NCBI RefSeq assembly: GCF_029961145.1
Contig: NZ_JASBRG010000005.1
Location: 124,001 to 188,000, forward strand
DNA length: 64,000 bases
Source of the DNA: Pinibacter soli
Lineage (GTDB): Bacteria; Bacteroidota; Bacteroidia; Chitinophagales; Chitinophagaceae
Direction: 5' to 3'
The notes below the pieces were generated by a model. That model ran no database searches. It worked only from the letters and a program-made list of their open reading frames with translations, and had not been told where the DNA came from. Each line of letters opens with the position of its first letter. Position 1 is the first letter of the stretch. The translations under genes were made by a program, and so were the position numbers. Positions 34,096 through 43,061 of the stretch are shown here, in pieces.

Positions 34096-35835
34096 ATGGG
34101 AAATCTACAGATCAAAACGAATCCAAAACTCTATGATGCGATCATTGTAGGATCCGGTGCCGGCGGCGGTATGGCGGCCTACACTCTATCTAAAGCAGGT
34201 CTAAAAATATGCCTTATTGAAGCGGGCCCGATGTACGATCCTGCAAAGAATGTTACCCAGTTAAAAAATTCATGGGAGTCGCCAAGGCGTGGAGCAGCAA
34301 CAAAGTTTCGCCCATTCGGCGATTTTGATGCTTGCTATCACGGCTGGGAAATTGATGGAGAACCCTACACCACTACAAAGGATACAGAATGGGATTGGTT
34401 CCGTGCAAGAATGATCGGAGGACGCACCAATCACTGGGGAAGAATCTCGTTACGCTTTGGTCCTAAAGATTTTAAGCGCAGAAGCATAGACGGCCTTGGT
34501 GAAGACTGGCCCATCTCCTACGATGATATCAAACCTTACTACGATCGTGTTGATAAACTAATCGGCATTTTTGGTTCGAATGAAGGATTGGAAGATCATC
34601 CTGACGGTTTTTTTCTTCCTCCGCCAAAACCAAGATTGCATGAGCTGATGTTAAAGAAAGGCGCAGCAAATGCTGGTGTACCGGTTATTCCTTCGCGCCT
34701 CTCTATTCTTACAAAAAAAATAAACGAAGAACGAGGTTCCTGTTTTTTCTGCAGTCAATGCGGAAGGGGCTGCCAGGTGTACGGCGATTTTTCTTCATCT
34801 TCCGTTTTAATAAAACCCGCAATGGCAACGGGTAATATTGATGTACTTACGAACGCAATGGCTCGCGAAGTGCTAACCAATAAAGAAGGTATTGCCACTG
34901 GTGTTTCCTATGTGAACAAAGGCGATCTGCAGGAATACGAGGTAAATGGTAAAGTGGTGATACTCGCTGCGAGTGCGTGTGAGTCTGCACGATTGCTACT
35001 TAATTCAAAATCCGCTAGACATGAAAATGGTCTTGCCAATTCCAGCAATGTCGTTGGAAAATATTTGCACGATTCTACGGGTGCCTCTATGGGTGGTGTA
35101 GTACCGCAACTGCTTGGGCGCAAACGATACAACGAAGATGGCGTGGGTGGTGCGCACATTTATTCGCCATGGTGGCTCGATAATAAAAAGCTTGACTTCC
35201 CTCGTGGTTATCATATTGAATATGGCGGTGGCATGCATATGCCGGGCTATGGCTTTACCAACGGCATTCAGTTCGTGAATGGAAAATTTGCAGTGAACGG
35301 ACAGAAAAAACAGGCAGGTGGTTATGGTAAATCTTTGAAGGAAGATTACCGTTACTTCTATGGTGCACAAGTACACATGGCCGGCCGCGGAGAAGCAATT
35401 TCTTTTGAAAGTAATTATTGCGAAATAGATCCGGGTGTGGTAGATAAATGGGGCATTCCTGTGTTGCGCTTTAATGTAAAATGGAGTGAGCATGAAATCA
35501 AACAGGCGAAGCACATGAAGGAAACCTTCCAGGAAATTCTGCATCAAATGGGTGCGGTGGTTACCTATGGCGATGACTTTGGTCCGCACAATAATTACGG
35601 ATTAGAAACGCCGGGAAAAATCATTCATGAAGCGGGAACCGTTCGCATGGGCAATGATCCAAAGCGTTCAGCATTAAATAAATGGAGCCAGGCACATGAT
35701 TGCAAAAATGTGTTTTGTGTAGACGGCGGACAATTTGTTTCGCAGGCTGATAAAAACATTACCTGGACAATTCTTGCGTTGTCTATGCGTACGTCGGAAT
35801 ACATTGTTGAGCAATTAAAGAAACAGAATATTTAG
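34096..35835 (+). CDS. GMC oxidoreductase, large subunit type (divergent copy 3)
   Basis: 579 residues. The FAD motif is YDAIIVGSGAGGGMAAYTL, and no signal peptide is seen. The cysteine cluster SCFFCSQCGRGCQVYGD keeps the C-X5-C-X3-C spacing and adds a fourth Cys. The C-terminal active site is IHEAGTVRMGNDPKRS with QADKNITWTILALSMR. It is clearly more distant from the two minus-strand GMC copies than they are from each other. It is followed 86 bp later by its own Tat-type subunit-3 gene, forming a complete two-component dehydrogenase. A cytochrome c subunit is not adjacent. Confidence 0.93.
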   Translation: MGNLQIKTNPKLYDAIIVGSGAGGGMAAYTLSKAGLKICLIEAGPMYDPAKNVTQLKNSWESPRRGAATKFRPFGDFDACYHGWEIDGEPYTTTKDTEWDWFRARMIGGRTNHWGRISLRFGPKDFKRRSIDGLGEDWPISYDDIKPYYDRVDKLIGIFGSNEGLEDHPDGFFLPPPKPRLHELMLKKGAANAGVPVIPSRLSILTKKINEERGSCFFCSQCGRGCQVYGDFSSSSVLIKPAMATGNIDVLTNAMAREVLTNKEGIATGVSYVNKGDLQEYEVNGKVVILAASACESARLLLNSKSARHENGLANSSNVVGKYLHDSTGASMGGVVPQLLGRKRYNEDGVGGAHIYSPWWLDNKKLDFPRGYHIEYGGGMHMPGYGFTNGIQFVNGKFAVNGQKKQAGGYGKSLKEDYRYFYGAQVHMAGRGEAISFESNYCEIDPGVVDKWGIPVLRFNVKWSEHEIKQAKHMKETFQEILHQMGAVVTYGDDFGPHNNYGLETPGKIIHEAGTVRMGNDPKRSALNKWSQAHDCKNVFCVDGGQFVSQADKNITWTILALSMRTSEYIVEQLKKQNI

Positions 35836-35847
35836 AGAACAAAATTC

Positions 35848-35906
35848 ACCACTAAGGCACTAAGGACTTTCTAAGTGCAACTTAGTGACCTTAGTGCCTT
35901 AGTGGT
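35848..35906. repeat. ACCACTAAGGCACTAAGG hairpin
   Basis: Arms 35848-35875 and 35881-35906 share ACCACTAAGGCACTAAGG as reverse complements around a 5-nt loop, giving a very stable hairpin between the GMC and subunit-3 genes. A related CACTAAG element lies at 39293-39389. Confidence 0.75.
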
Positions 35907-35921
35907 AAAAAATTTAAGTCT

Positions 35922-36587
35922 ATGGATAGAAGAAAGTCGATTAAAGCGATGGCTCTTACCACGTTGTCTGCAGGCTTCCTGGCAGAAGCGTGCAAGTTGT
36001 CTGACAAGAAACAAGAAGAAGCAAAAGCTGAAGACAAAAAGGCCGACGGTGGTTATGACAGACAACCGGAGGAGATGGAAAAGCTCAAGGCCATTGCTGC
36101 ACAAACTTTTTTTACACCGGATGAAATGGCAACCATCACGATACTGGGAGACATCATTATACCGCGTGATGAAGTAAGCGGCAGTGCATCCGATGCGAAA
36201 GTGCCCGAGTTCATTGAGTTTATTGTAAAAGACATGCCGGAATATCAGATACCGATTCGTGGTGGCTTGCGCTGGCTAGATGTGCAATGCATGAAACAAT
36301 TTGGCAAGGCTTTTAAAGATTGCGACGAGAAACAACGTATTGAAATGGTGGATCAAATCGCTTATCCAGAAACAGCAAAACCAACAATGAAGCAGGGTGT
36401 AGCCTTCTTCAATAAATTTCGCGACCTTGTTGCCACCGGTTTTTTCACTTCTGAAATGGGCGTGAAAGACATCGGCTACGTGGGCAACAAACCCAATCAA
36501 TGGAACGGCGTACCGGATGATGTGTTGAAGCAATATGGTTTGGCGTATAGTGAGAAGGAATTGAAGGAGTGTGTAAGTTTTAGCTAG
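35922..36587 (+). CDS. Gluconate 2-dehydrogenase subunit 3-family protein
   Basis: 221 residues. The N-terminus MDRRKSIKAMALTTLSAGFLAEAC combines a Tat-like RRK motif with a lipobox-like AEAC. A charged, lysine-rich linker (KKQEEAKAEDKKADGG) follows. The domain proper has FFTPDEMATITILGDIIIPRD, VPEFIEFIVKDMPEYQ, GLRWLDVQCMKQFGKAF, and a C-terminal SEMGVKDIGYVGN/WNGVPDDVLKQYG. It is the carrier and partner of the GMC flavoprotein encoded just upstream. The stop codon is the start of an AATTAG repeat that leads into a MITE-like element. Confidence 0.92.
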   Translation: MDRRKSIKAMALTTLSAGFLAEACKLSDKKQEEAKAEDKKADGGYDRQPEEMEKLKAIAAQTFFTPDEMATITILGDIIIPRDEVSGSASDAKVPEFIEFIVKDMPEYQIPIRGGLRWLDVQCMKQFGKAFKDCDEKQRIEMVDQIAYPETAKPTMKQGVAFFNKFRDLVATGFFTSEMGVKDIGYVGNKPNQWNGVPDDVLKQYGLAYSEKELKECVSFS

Positions 36588-36597
36588 GAATTAGAAA

Positions 36598-36760
36598 TTC
36601 AATGATGCGAAGCCAAGCGGCTTGATAAAACAAACGCATCTTGCTTGTCATCCCGACGAAGGAGGGATCTGGGTTTCCCACCGGCAAGCAAGCTGCGAAA
36701 ATAAGCACGCAGATCCCTCCTTCGTCGGGATGACAAGCAGTCTTTCGTTACTGATTATAA
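36598..36760. mobile_element. Degenerate MITE-like element (copy A)
   Basis: Core of perfect 29-bp inverted arms (36643-36671 and 36710-36738; GCTTGTCATCCCGACGAAGG... ) with a 38-nt loop. Outer ends resembling ATTCAATG (36598) and CATTGCTTAATTGAA (36762) are eroded relative to the three good copies at 41183, 50544 and 58379. Confidence 0.7.
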
Positions 36761-36871
36761 ACATTGCTTAATTGAAATATCTGGTATTTAAAAACGCTAA
36801 AAATAAAGAACAGCTTTAACTATCAACGTTCTCCTAACAACGAAACACTATCAACTAACAACTATACATAT

Positions 36872-38026
36872 ATGAAAAAACTCAGAATGGGCATGATCGG
36901 CGGAGGGCCAGGAGCCTTTATTGGCGCGGTTCACCGCATTGCGGCAAATATGGATGGACAAATTGAACTGGTTTGCGGAGCGTTTAGTAGCGATGCTGCA
37001 AAATCAAAACAGGCAGGTGAAGAATTATTCCTCGCGCCGGAAAGAGTGTATGGCTCTTACAAGGAAATGATCGAAAAAGAAAAACAACTTCCAGAGGATG
37101 TAAGGATGCAGATCGTTAGCATAGTAACACCAAACCACGTGCATTTCGAGCCTTCGAAAATGGCCTTGGAAAATGATTTTCACGTGATCCTCGATAAACC
37201 AATGACCTTCACGCTTGATGAAGCAAAGGCTTTGCAACAGGTAGTTGAAAAAACAGGAAAAGTATTTTGTCTTACACACACTTACACCGGCTACCCTATG
37301 GTAAAGCAGGCGAAGCAAATGGTGAAAAGTGGCGCACTGGGAAAGATCAGAAAAATATATGTTGAGTATCCTCAGGGTTGGCTGAGCACTTTCCTTGAAG
37401 GAAGCGATTCCAAACAAGCCGCATGGCGCACCGACCCGAAGCGTAGTGGAATAGCGGGTTGTATGGGAGACATCGGCACACATGCTTTTAATATGGCAGA
37501 ATATGTGAGCGGTTTGAAAACAACAAAAATTTGCGCAGATTTAAACATCGTTGTCGAAGGCAGACAACTAGATGATGATGGTGCTGTATTACTCAAATTT
37601 GACAACGGAGCAACTGGCGTTTTGTTTGCTTCTCAAATAGCAGCCGGAGAAGAGAACAATGTGAAAGTAAGAGTATACGGAGAAAAAGGTGGCGTGGAAT
37701 GGCAACAGCAAGATGCTAATACCTTAATGGTAAAATGGCTGGATAAACCCGCTGAGATCTATCGCACGGGCACAGGTTATGTAAACTCCTATGCGTCGCA
37801 TAACAGCCGCACTCCTGCGGGACACCCAGAAGGTTATCTCGAAGCATTTGCAAACCTCTACCGCAACTTTGCACTAACCGTACGTGCAAAAGAAAACGGC
37901 GAAACACCAAAGCCCGAATGGCTCGATTTCCCCGGCATCGAAGATGGCGTCCGCGGAATGGCGTTCATTGAAAATGTGGTGAAGAGCGGGAAGAGTGAGC
38001 AAAAATGGACAGACTTTGGCATTTAA
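36872..38026 (+). CDS. Gfo/Idh/MocA-family oxidoreductase, cytoplasmic
   Basis: 384 residues without signal peptide. The Rossmann motif MGMIGGGPGAFIGAVHR is at the N-terminus, followed by IVTPNHVHFEPSKMAL and the EKP-type active-site segment ILDKPMTFTLDEA (with DKP in place of EKP). The C-terminal domain has GDIGTHAFNMAEYVSG. It is likely NAD(P)-dependent. Family members interconvert hydroxyl and keto groups of sugars, and here reduction of a 3-keto sugar is a plausible job. It lies between the GMC/subunit-3 pair and an isomerase gene, all on the plus strand. Confidence 0.92.
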   Translation: MKKLRMGMIGGGPGAFIGAVHRIAANMDGQIELVCGAFSSDAAKSKQAGEELFLAPERVYGSYKEMIEKEKQLPEDVRMQIVSIVTPNHVHFEPSKMALENDFHVILDKPMTFTLDEAKALQQVVEKTGKVFCLTHTYTGYPMVKQAKQMVKSGALGKIRKIYVEYPQGWLSTFLEGSDSKQAAWRTDPKRSGIAGCMGDIGTHAFNMAEYVSGLKTTKICADLNIVVEGRQLDDDGAVLLKFDNGATGVLFASQIAAGEENNVKVRVYGEKGGVEWQQQDANTLMVKWLDKPAEIYRTGTGYVNSYASHNSRTPAGHPEGYLEAFANLYRNFALTVRAKENGETPKPEWLDFPGIEDGVRGMAFIENVVKSGKSEQKWTDFGI

Positions 38027-38076
38027 AATCAAAACTCAAAAGTAAAAATTCAAAAATGGTAGCAGATTGTTAACGT

Positions 38077-38146
38077 TTTTTACTTTTTACTTTTTACTTT
38101 TTACTTTTTACTTTTTACTTTTTACTTTTTACTTTTTACTTTTTAC
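38077..38146 (+). repeat. (TTTTTAC) x 10 perfect heptanucleotide tract
   Basis: Ten perfect tandem copies end 15 nt before the isomerase start codon at 38162. A 7-nt unit is not a multiple of three, and the tract sits where it can change promoter or leader spacing. It is the longest tract of the heptad repeats in the window. Confidence 0.95.
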
Positions 38147-38161
38147 TTAATAATTTTTCCA

Positions 38162-39214
38162 ATGACAACTCTCAAAGGACCCGGCATATTCCTCGCACAA
38201 TTCATGGGCGATCAGCCTCCTTTTAATAACCTGAAATCTATTTGCCTCTGGGCCGAGTCACTTGGCTTTAAAGGCGTTCAAATACCTACGTGGGATGCGC
38301 GTTGTATCGATCTGCAAAAAGCAGCGGAAAGCAAAACATATGCTGATGAGATCAAGGGCATTGTGAATGAATGCGGCATGGAGATCACAGAACTTTCTAC
38401 GCACTTACAAGGACAGTTGGTTGCAGTACATCCGGCTTACGATACGATGTTTGACGGCTTCGCTCCTGCTGAACTGCATGGCAATGCTAAAGCAAGAACA
38501 GAATGGGCAGTACAACAATTAAAGTATGCAGCAAAGGCTTCGCAAAACTTAGGCTTGAATGCTCATGCAACATTCAGCGGTGCTTTGTTGTGGCACACGG
38601 TGTATCCATGGCCGCAGCGCCCTGCGGGCCTTGTTGAAACGGGCTTTACCGAATTAGCGAAAAGATGGCTACCGATACTAAACGTTTTTGATGAACACGG
38701 TGTGGATGTTTGCTACGAAATCCATCCGGGTGAAGATTTGCATGATGGTGTAAGCTATGAAATGTTCCTCGAGAAAGTAAACAATCACAAAAGAGCTTGC
38801 CTGCTGTATGATCCATCGCATTTTGTGTTGCAGTGTCTCGACTATCTTTCTTACATCGACATTTATCATGAGCGTATAAAGATGTTTCACGTAAAGGATG
38901 CGGAGTTTAATCCAACCGGCAGACAAGGCGTGTATGGCGGTTACCAAAGCTGGATAGACCGTGCAGGACGCTTCCGTTCATTGGGAGATGGCCAGGTTGA
39001 TTTCAAATCGGTGTTCAGCAAAATGGCGCAATACGATTTTAAGGGATGGGCGGTAATGGAATGGGAATGCTGCCTGAAACACCCGGAAGATGGCGCGAAA
39101 GAAGGCGCTAAGTTCATTAAAGATCACATCATTCGTGTAACTGAAAAAGCGTTTGATGATTTTGCGGGAACAGGCGCTGACGAGAAGACGAACCGTGCAA
39201 TACTGGGAATTTGA
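38162..39214 (+). CDS. Sugar phosphate isomerase/epimerase-like protein, cytoplasmic
   Basis: 350 residues with no signal peptide. TIM-barrel, metal-dependent: GPGIFLAQFMGDQPPF, LGFKGVQIPTWDARC, VDVCYEIHPGEDLHDG, CLLYDPSHFVLQ, KMFHVKDAEF, and WAVMEWECC with Glu/Asp/His ligands. It is conserved next to Gfo/Idh/MocA genes in Bacteroidota sugar clusters. Here the Gfo gene precedes it and a DUF1080 gene follows. It likely handles the same sugar intermediate as its neighbours. A ten-copy TTTTTAC tract directly before the start could vary its expression. Confidence 0.9.
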   Translation: MTTLKGPGIFLAQFMGDQPPFNNLKSICLWAESLGFKGVQIPTWDARCIDLQKAAESKTYADEIKGIVNECGMEITELSTHLQGQLVAVHPAYDTMFDGFAPAELHGNAKARTEWAVQQLKYAAKASQNLGLNAHATFSGALLWHTVYPWPQRPAGLVETGFTELAKRWLPILNVFDEHGVDVCYEIHPGEDLHDGVSYEMFLEKVNNHKRACLLYDPSHFVLQCLDYLSYIDIYHERIKMFHVKDAEFNPTGRQGVYGGYQSWIDRAGRFRSLGDGQVDFKSVFSKMAQYDFKGWAVMEWECCLKHPEDGAKEGAKFIKDHIIRVTEKAFDDFAGTGADEKTNRAILGI

Positions 39215-39292
39215 AAATGCCTTCTGTGAAACAATGCGATGCACAATCAGGTGCATATATTCAAACTTGTCATTTTTCTAAAGACCCAAATA

Positions 39293-39389
39293 AAACACTA
39301 AGACACTAAGAAACACTAAGCTTCACTAAGGAAAACCGAAAAGTGTAGCGATTCTTAGTGAAACTTAGTGTCCTTAGTGCCTCAGTGGT
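39293..39389. repeat. Inverted CACTAAG element
   Basis: Arms 39293-39330 (ACACTAAGACACTAAGAAAC) and 39353-39389 (CTTAGTGTCCTTAGTG) are reverse complements. It lies between the isomerase and DUF1080 genes. Confidence 0.6.
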
Positions 39390-39451
39390 AAAAATTCGAG
39401 ATTGGCCTTTCAAGAATAACAAAACACAACACACCTTTCAAAACATAGAAT

Positions 39452-40177
39452 ATGAAAAAACTCTGGTTTGCTGCAATTTTACTTCCGGGCTTTTTTGCGT
39501 GGAAAACAGCAACAAAAAACAATATCGAAAAATACGCAAGCAGACCCTCGAATGATGGTTGGATCACTTTGTTCAACGGCAAAGATTTGAGCAAGTGGCA
39601 CAGCTACGGCAAATCAAATGTTGCGGGTGCCTGGAAAATAGAAAACGGCGTGATTCATTTGGATGCAAAAAGCAAAAAAGAAGGTGAAGGTGGCGACCTT
39701 GTGACGAATGAAGAATTCGACAACTTTGATTTGAAACTCGAGTGGAAAATTTCTCCTAAAGGAAATAGCGGCATTATCTTTTTCATTCACGAAGACACTG
39801 CTCAATTCCACCAAACATATTCAACAGGCGCTGAAATGCAGGTGGTAGATAACGAGGGCCATCCGGACGGACATATCATGAAACACAAGGCCGGTGATCT
39901 TTACGATCTTATCTCCTCTTCAAAAGAAGCACAGAAACCTGTAGGGGAATGGAACGCCGTTGAAATTAAATCTTTGAACGGCAAACTTGACCTTTACCTG
40001 AACGGTATAAATGTAGTGTCAACGACTATGTGGGATGATAACTGGAAACAACTTATTGGCAACAGCAAATTCAAAACATGGCCAAACTGGGGCACTTACA
40101 AAAAAGGAAAAATTTCCTTACAGGACCACGGAGATGATGTGTGGTACAGGAATATTAAGATCATGAAATTGAAGTAA
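39452..40177 (+). CDS. DUF1080 protein (3-keto-glycoside lyase/hydrolase family), copy 1
   Basis: 241 residues with an N-terminal hydrophobic signal (MKKLWFAAILLPGFFAWKTA). The domain follows DUF1080/3-keto-disaccharide hydrolase: GWITLFNGKDLSKWHSYG, VIHLDAKSKKEGEGGDLVTNEEFDNFDL (conserved in parts), SGIIFFIHED, EMQVVDNEGHPDG and KISLQDHGDDVWYRNIKI. Family members cleave 3-keto glycosides by elimination. This fits the GMC 3-dehydrogenase-type genes upstream. It is the last gene of the plus-strand cluster. Confidence 0.92.
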   Translation: MKKLWFAAILLPGFFAWKTATKNNIEKYASRPSNDGWITLFNGKDLSKWHSYGKSNVAGAWKIENGVIHLDAKSKKEGEGGDLVTNEEFDNFDLKLEWKISPKGNSGIIFFIHEDTAQFHQTYSTGAEMQVVDNEGHPDGHIMKHKAGDLYDLISSSKEAQKPVGEWNAVEIKSLNGKLDLYLNGINVVSTTMWDDNWKQLIGNSKFKTWPNWGTYKKGKISLQDHGDDVWYRNIKIMKLK

Positions 40178-40179
40178 GC

Positions 40180-40265
40180 ATTCAAAAGTAAAAATTAAAA
40201 AGTCAAAAGCTAAGAGCGCATCATGCCTTCTTACTTTTGACTTTTTAATTTTTACTTTTTACTTA
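40180..40265. repeat. Inverted AAAAGTA/TACTTTT arms between convergent DUF1080 genes
   Basis: The two stop codons of the convergent DUF1080 genes lie at the two ends of this inverted element (AAAAGTAAAAATT / AATTTTTACTTTT), which could serve as a bidirectional terminator. Confidence 0.6.
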
Positions 40266-41039
40266 CAAAGGTCTCACCCAAATATTTCTATAACTAATCG
40301 GCTCGCTTGGATCGCCGTGATCCTGTAGCTTGATAGCGCATGGACCATGCTTATGATACGCCGGTTGTCCTATCCACGCAGTTTCGCCTTTTAATTCAAA
40401 ATTATTTTGCAGCAACACACCGTTTTGGAAAACAGTAACTCTTGCAGCGCTCTTTAGAGAGCCGTCATCATTAAAGCGTGGAGCTGTCCAGATAACATCA
40501 TAGGTTTGCCACTCTCCCGGTTTTTTACATGCATTTGCTAAGGGAATTGCTTGCTTGTAAATGCTTCCTGTTTGTCCGTTCACATATGTTTTGTTGTTGT
40601 AACAATCCAGTACCTGCAACTCATATCCCGCATCTCCCTTACCTGTTGAAGCAAGGAAAACACCACTGTTACCGCGAGCCTGATTGCTGCCAGTGATATT
40701 TTCAGGTATGCGCCATTCAATGTGTAATTGATAGTCTGTAAAAGTTTGCTTTGTTTGTATGTTGCCTGTTCCTTTTTTAACAGTAACAGCGCCATTATTC
40801 ACCATCCACTGTGCAGCACCGCCATCCTTTACACTTTGCCAACTGTCAAGATTTTTCCCATCAAACAAAACGATGGCATCAGAAGGTGCATCAGCAAAGG
40901 TTTTCCCTGGTGTAACCATTTTAGGTTCCGGTTGCCAGACTTCGGTTTCCGCCGCCTTTTCTGCATCAGTTTTTTGTTTTTCTTGGGCCATAGCCATTGT
41001 CGTTATGAATAGGCCTGCGATTAAAAGATAAGCTTTCAT
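40263..41039 (-). CDS. DUF1080 protein, copy 2
   Basis: 258 residues from the ATG at 41039 (MKAYLLIAGLFITTMAMAQ), which begins a proper signal peptide. The open frame to 41156 is upstream intergenic sequence. Domain: AIVLFDGKNLDSWQS, QLHIEWRIPENITGSNQARGNSG (in parts), VFLASTGKGDAGYELQVLD, KKPGEWQTYDVIWTAP, and CAIKLQDHGDPSEPISYRNIWVRPL. It has the same fold as copy 1 but is only distantly similar. It is convergent with copy 1 and probably belongs with the Gfo/Idh/MocA gene further right. The stop TAA is in a GTAAAAA repeat. Confidence 0.92.
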   Translation of the reverse strand: MKAYLLIAGLFITTMAMAQEKQKTDAEKAAETEVWQPEPKMVTPGKTFADAPSDAIVLFDGKNLDSWQSVKDGGAAQWMVNNGAVTVKKGTGNIQTKQTFTDYQLHIEWRIPENITGSNQARGNSGVFLASTGKGDAGYELQVLDCYNNKTYVNGQTGSIYKQAIPLANACKKPGEWQTYDVIWTAPRFNDDGSLKSAARVTVFQNGVLLQNNFELKGETAWIGQPAYHKHGPCAIKLQDHGDPSEPISYRNIWVRPL

Positions 41040-41182
41040 TGTATGATTTGAGATTTGAGATTTTAAGTTAGAGAGCAGATGACACTGATTAAACTGATTT
41101 TCACTGATCTGTTGATGAACAGAAAACATTTCATCAATCAGTATCAAATGCCCCACAAAAAGAACTCTTAATTCTTAATTCC

Positions 41183-41380
41183 ATGTCGTTTAGTTAAGCA
41201 ACTTTTCAATTACTTGGTTGCTATGTCCAGGAAAAAAAGACTGCTTGTCATCCCGACGAAGGAGGGATCTGCGTGATTGTTTACGCATGATGTTCGTTAG
41301 TGTTAGGCACAGATCCCTCGTTCCTCGGGGATGACAAGCAAGATGCTTTTGTTTTTTCAAACACCTCACTAAACTACATT
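41183..41380 (-). mobile_element. MITE-like element (copy B, reverse orientation)
   Basis: Terminal arms ATGTCGTTTAGTTAAG (41183-41198) and the imperfect CACTAAACTACATTGAAT mirror copies C and D in reverse. The inner arms around GCTTGTCATCCCGACGAAGG (from 41243) and CCTCGGGGATGACAAGC are conserved. No coding capacity. Confidence 0.8.
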
Positions 41381-41430
41381 GAATTCCTAATTGTTAATTG
41401 AATGCCGCCCTATTAATTATTAATTATTAA

Positions 41431-42753
41431 TTAAACCTTAGGAAGTTTATACCCATTATGATACTCGGCAGACAACAATTTATTCGCCGCTTTATCATCA
41501 TTGAAATCACGCTTCACATCATCCCAGTAAATTTTCTTTCCAGTGCGGAACGATATGTTTCCCATCTGACAAACAGTGGCAACATGCGCTCCATCTTGTA
41601 TCGGACAATGCAGGTCCTCCATTTTTCTGCTTTTCACAACGTCAATAAAGTTTTGCGCATGCAGTGTCAATCCATCATCTTCACGTTTTTGCCTTGTCAC
41701 TGCATCCATTTTTTCTTTACCGTTTATCTTCTCCGGAATCACTTCCCATCCACCTCTATCTACTACAAGCGTGCCATTATTTCCAATAAAAGCCACACCG
41801 TGGTCTCGGCTATAAGGCCCGTCGTTTATGCCCGTTGCATGTTCCCAGAGCATATTGAATCCGTTGAATTCGTACACAGTTTGCAGCGTGTCAGGTGTTT
41901 CTTCAGCATCATCAGGATACGCAAATTTTCCGCCGCTTGCGACGATGCTCTTTGGTGTGTTTGCTTTCATACCCAGCAAAGCATAATCGATCATATGTAC
42001 GCCCCAGTCAGTCATAAGGCCACCGGCATAATCCCAGTACCAACGAAAATTAAAATGAAAGCGATTGGGATTGAATTGCCGTTTTACCGCAGGGCCGAGC
42101 CACATATCGTAATCAACACCTGCCGGCACCGGACCGTCGGGCTGCATTGGTATTGATTTCATCCATCCCTGATATGCCCAGGCCTTTACAAGCCTGACCT
42201 GACCAAGCTTTCCGGAATGTACAAAATCCATCGCGTCGCGGTAATGCTTGTTGCTTCTTTGCCACTGCCCTACCTGTACTACGCGATTGTATTTTTGCTG
42301 AGCACCCACCATTGTACTGCATTCTACAATTGAATTTCCCGCAGGCTTTTCGCAATACACGTCTTTACCTGCAGCGCAGGCGTCATGCATTACCAGGCAG
42401 TGCCAGTGATCAGGCGTGCCTATTACCACCACATCAACATCTTTGTTATCGAGCAATTTTCTGTAGTCACTGTAGGTTGCCACTTTCATGCCTTTTTGTG
42501 CGAGTTCAGCAGCACGTTTGTCCAACACACTTTTATCTACATCACACAATGCAACACATTGCACTTCGGGAATTTTCAACAGCGCAGTCAGATCTGCCCA
42601 ACCCATTCCGTTAATGCCAATGGCACCTACGTTGATTTTTGCATTGGGAGAAATAGCTTTTTTTCTTGCAAGAAGTTCCATAGGCAAGGCCGCTGCAAGT
42701 CCCGCTCCTGCTAAATAAAGGGAAGATGATTGTAGGAAAGCTCGTCTTTTCAT
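41431..42753 (-). CDS. Gfo/Idh/MocA-family oxidoreductase, exported
   Basis: 440 residues with a Tat-like N-terminus (MKRRAFLQSSSLYLAGAGLAAALPM), so secreted to the periplasm. The core has the Rossmann motif VGAIGINGMGW, DVVVIGTPDHWH and the catalytic CEKPAGNSI. The C-terminal region includes FRWYWDYAGGLMTDWGVHMIDYALLG and DDGLTLHAQNFIDVVKSRK, as in secreted glycoside-processing family members (GH109-like relatives and 3-oxidoreductases). It should carry a tightly bound NAD(H). It sits with DUF1080 copy 2 on the minus strand. Its stop lies in an AATTAATAATT repeat. Confidence 0.93.
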   Translation of the reverse strand: MKRRAFLQSSSLYLAGAGLAAALPMELLARKKAISPNAKINVGAIGINGMGWADLTALLKIPEVQCVALCDVDKSVLDKRAAELAQKGMKVATYSDYRKLLDNKDVDVVVIGTPDHWHCLVMHDACAAGKDVYCEKPAGNSIVECSTMVGAQQKYNRVVQVGQWQRSNKHYRDAMDFVHSGKLGQVRLVKAWAYQGWMKSIPMQPDGPVPAGVDYDMWLGPAVKRQFNPNRFHFNFRWYWDYAGGLMTDWGVHMIDYALLGMKANTPKSIVASGGKFAYPDDAEETPDTLQTVYEFNGFNMLWEHATGINDGPYSRDHGVAFIGNNGTLVVDRGGWEVIPEKINGKEKMDAVTRQKREDDGLTLHAQNFIDVVKSRKMEDLHCPIQDGAHVATVCQMGNISFRTGKKIYWDDVKRDFNDDKAANKLLSAEYHNGYKLPKV

Positions 42754-42810
42754 ATTGGCAATTTTGTATCAATGGTTGTAGAAAATGATTTGACTCTATA
42801 GGTAAATATA

Positions 42811-43017
42811 AGAATTGAAAATTGAAAATGAAGGGAAAATCCCACTAAGCAAAGATTGAACTTTGCTGAACAGAAGACAAATGTTCAGATGCGTTATCGC
42901 AGCACTGCAAGAGACAATAATGTCGTTAGTAATACCACAAGTCAGTTCACAATAGTCAATAGAGAGCATGTACGATTCAGCGTCATTTTCAACTTTCAAT
43001 TTTCAATTTTCAATTAA
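42811..43017. repeat. Inverted TTGAAAA/TTTCAAT arms between Gfo/Idh and ThuA genes
   Basis: Arms at 42811-42830 and 42986-43017. The divergent 308-bp gap (42754-43061) must hold promoters for both genes, but no consensus element is clear. Nothing else is seen. Confidence 0.5.
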
Positions 43018-43061
43018 AAAAGCTTTTTTCCCTAAATTCATTCTTCCAAAAACAACCAATA

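Noticed and set aside
5769-43017. Heptad repeat tracts as a CRISPR array
   Set aside because: Units are about 7 nt with no unique spacers of constant length, vary from gap to gap, and no cas gene is present.
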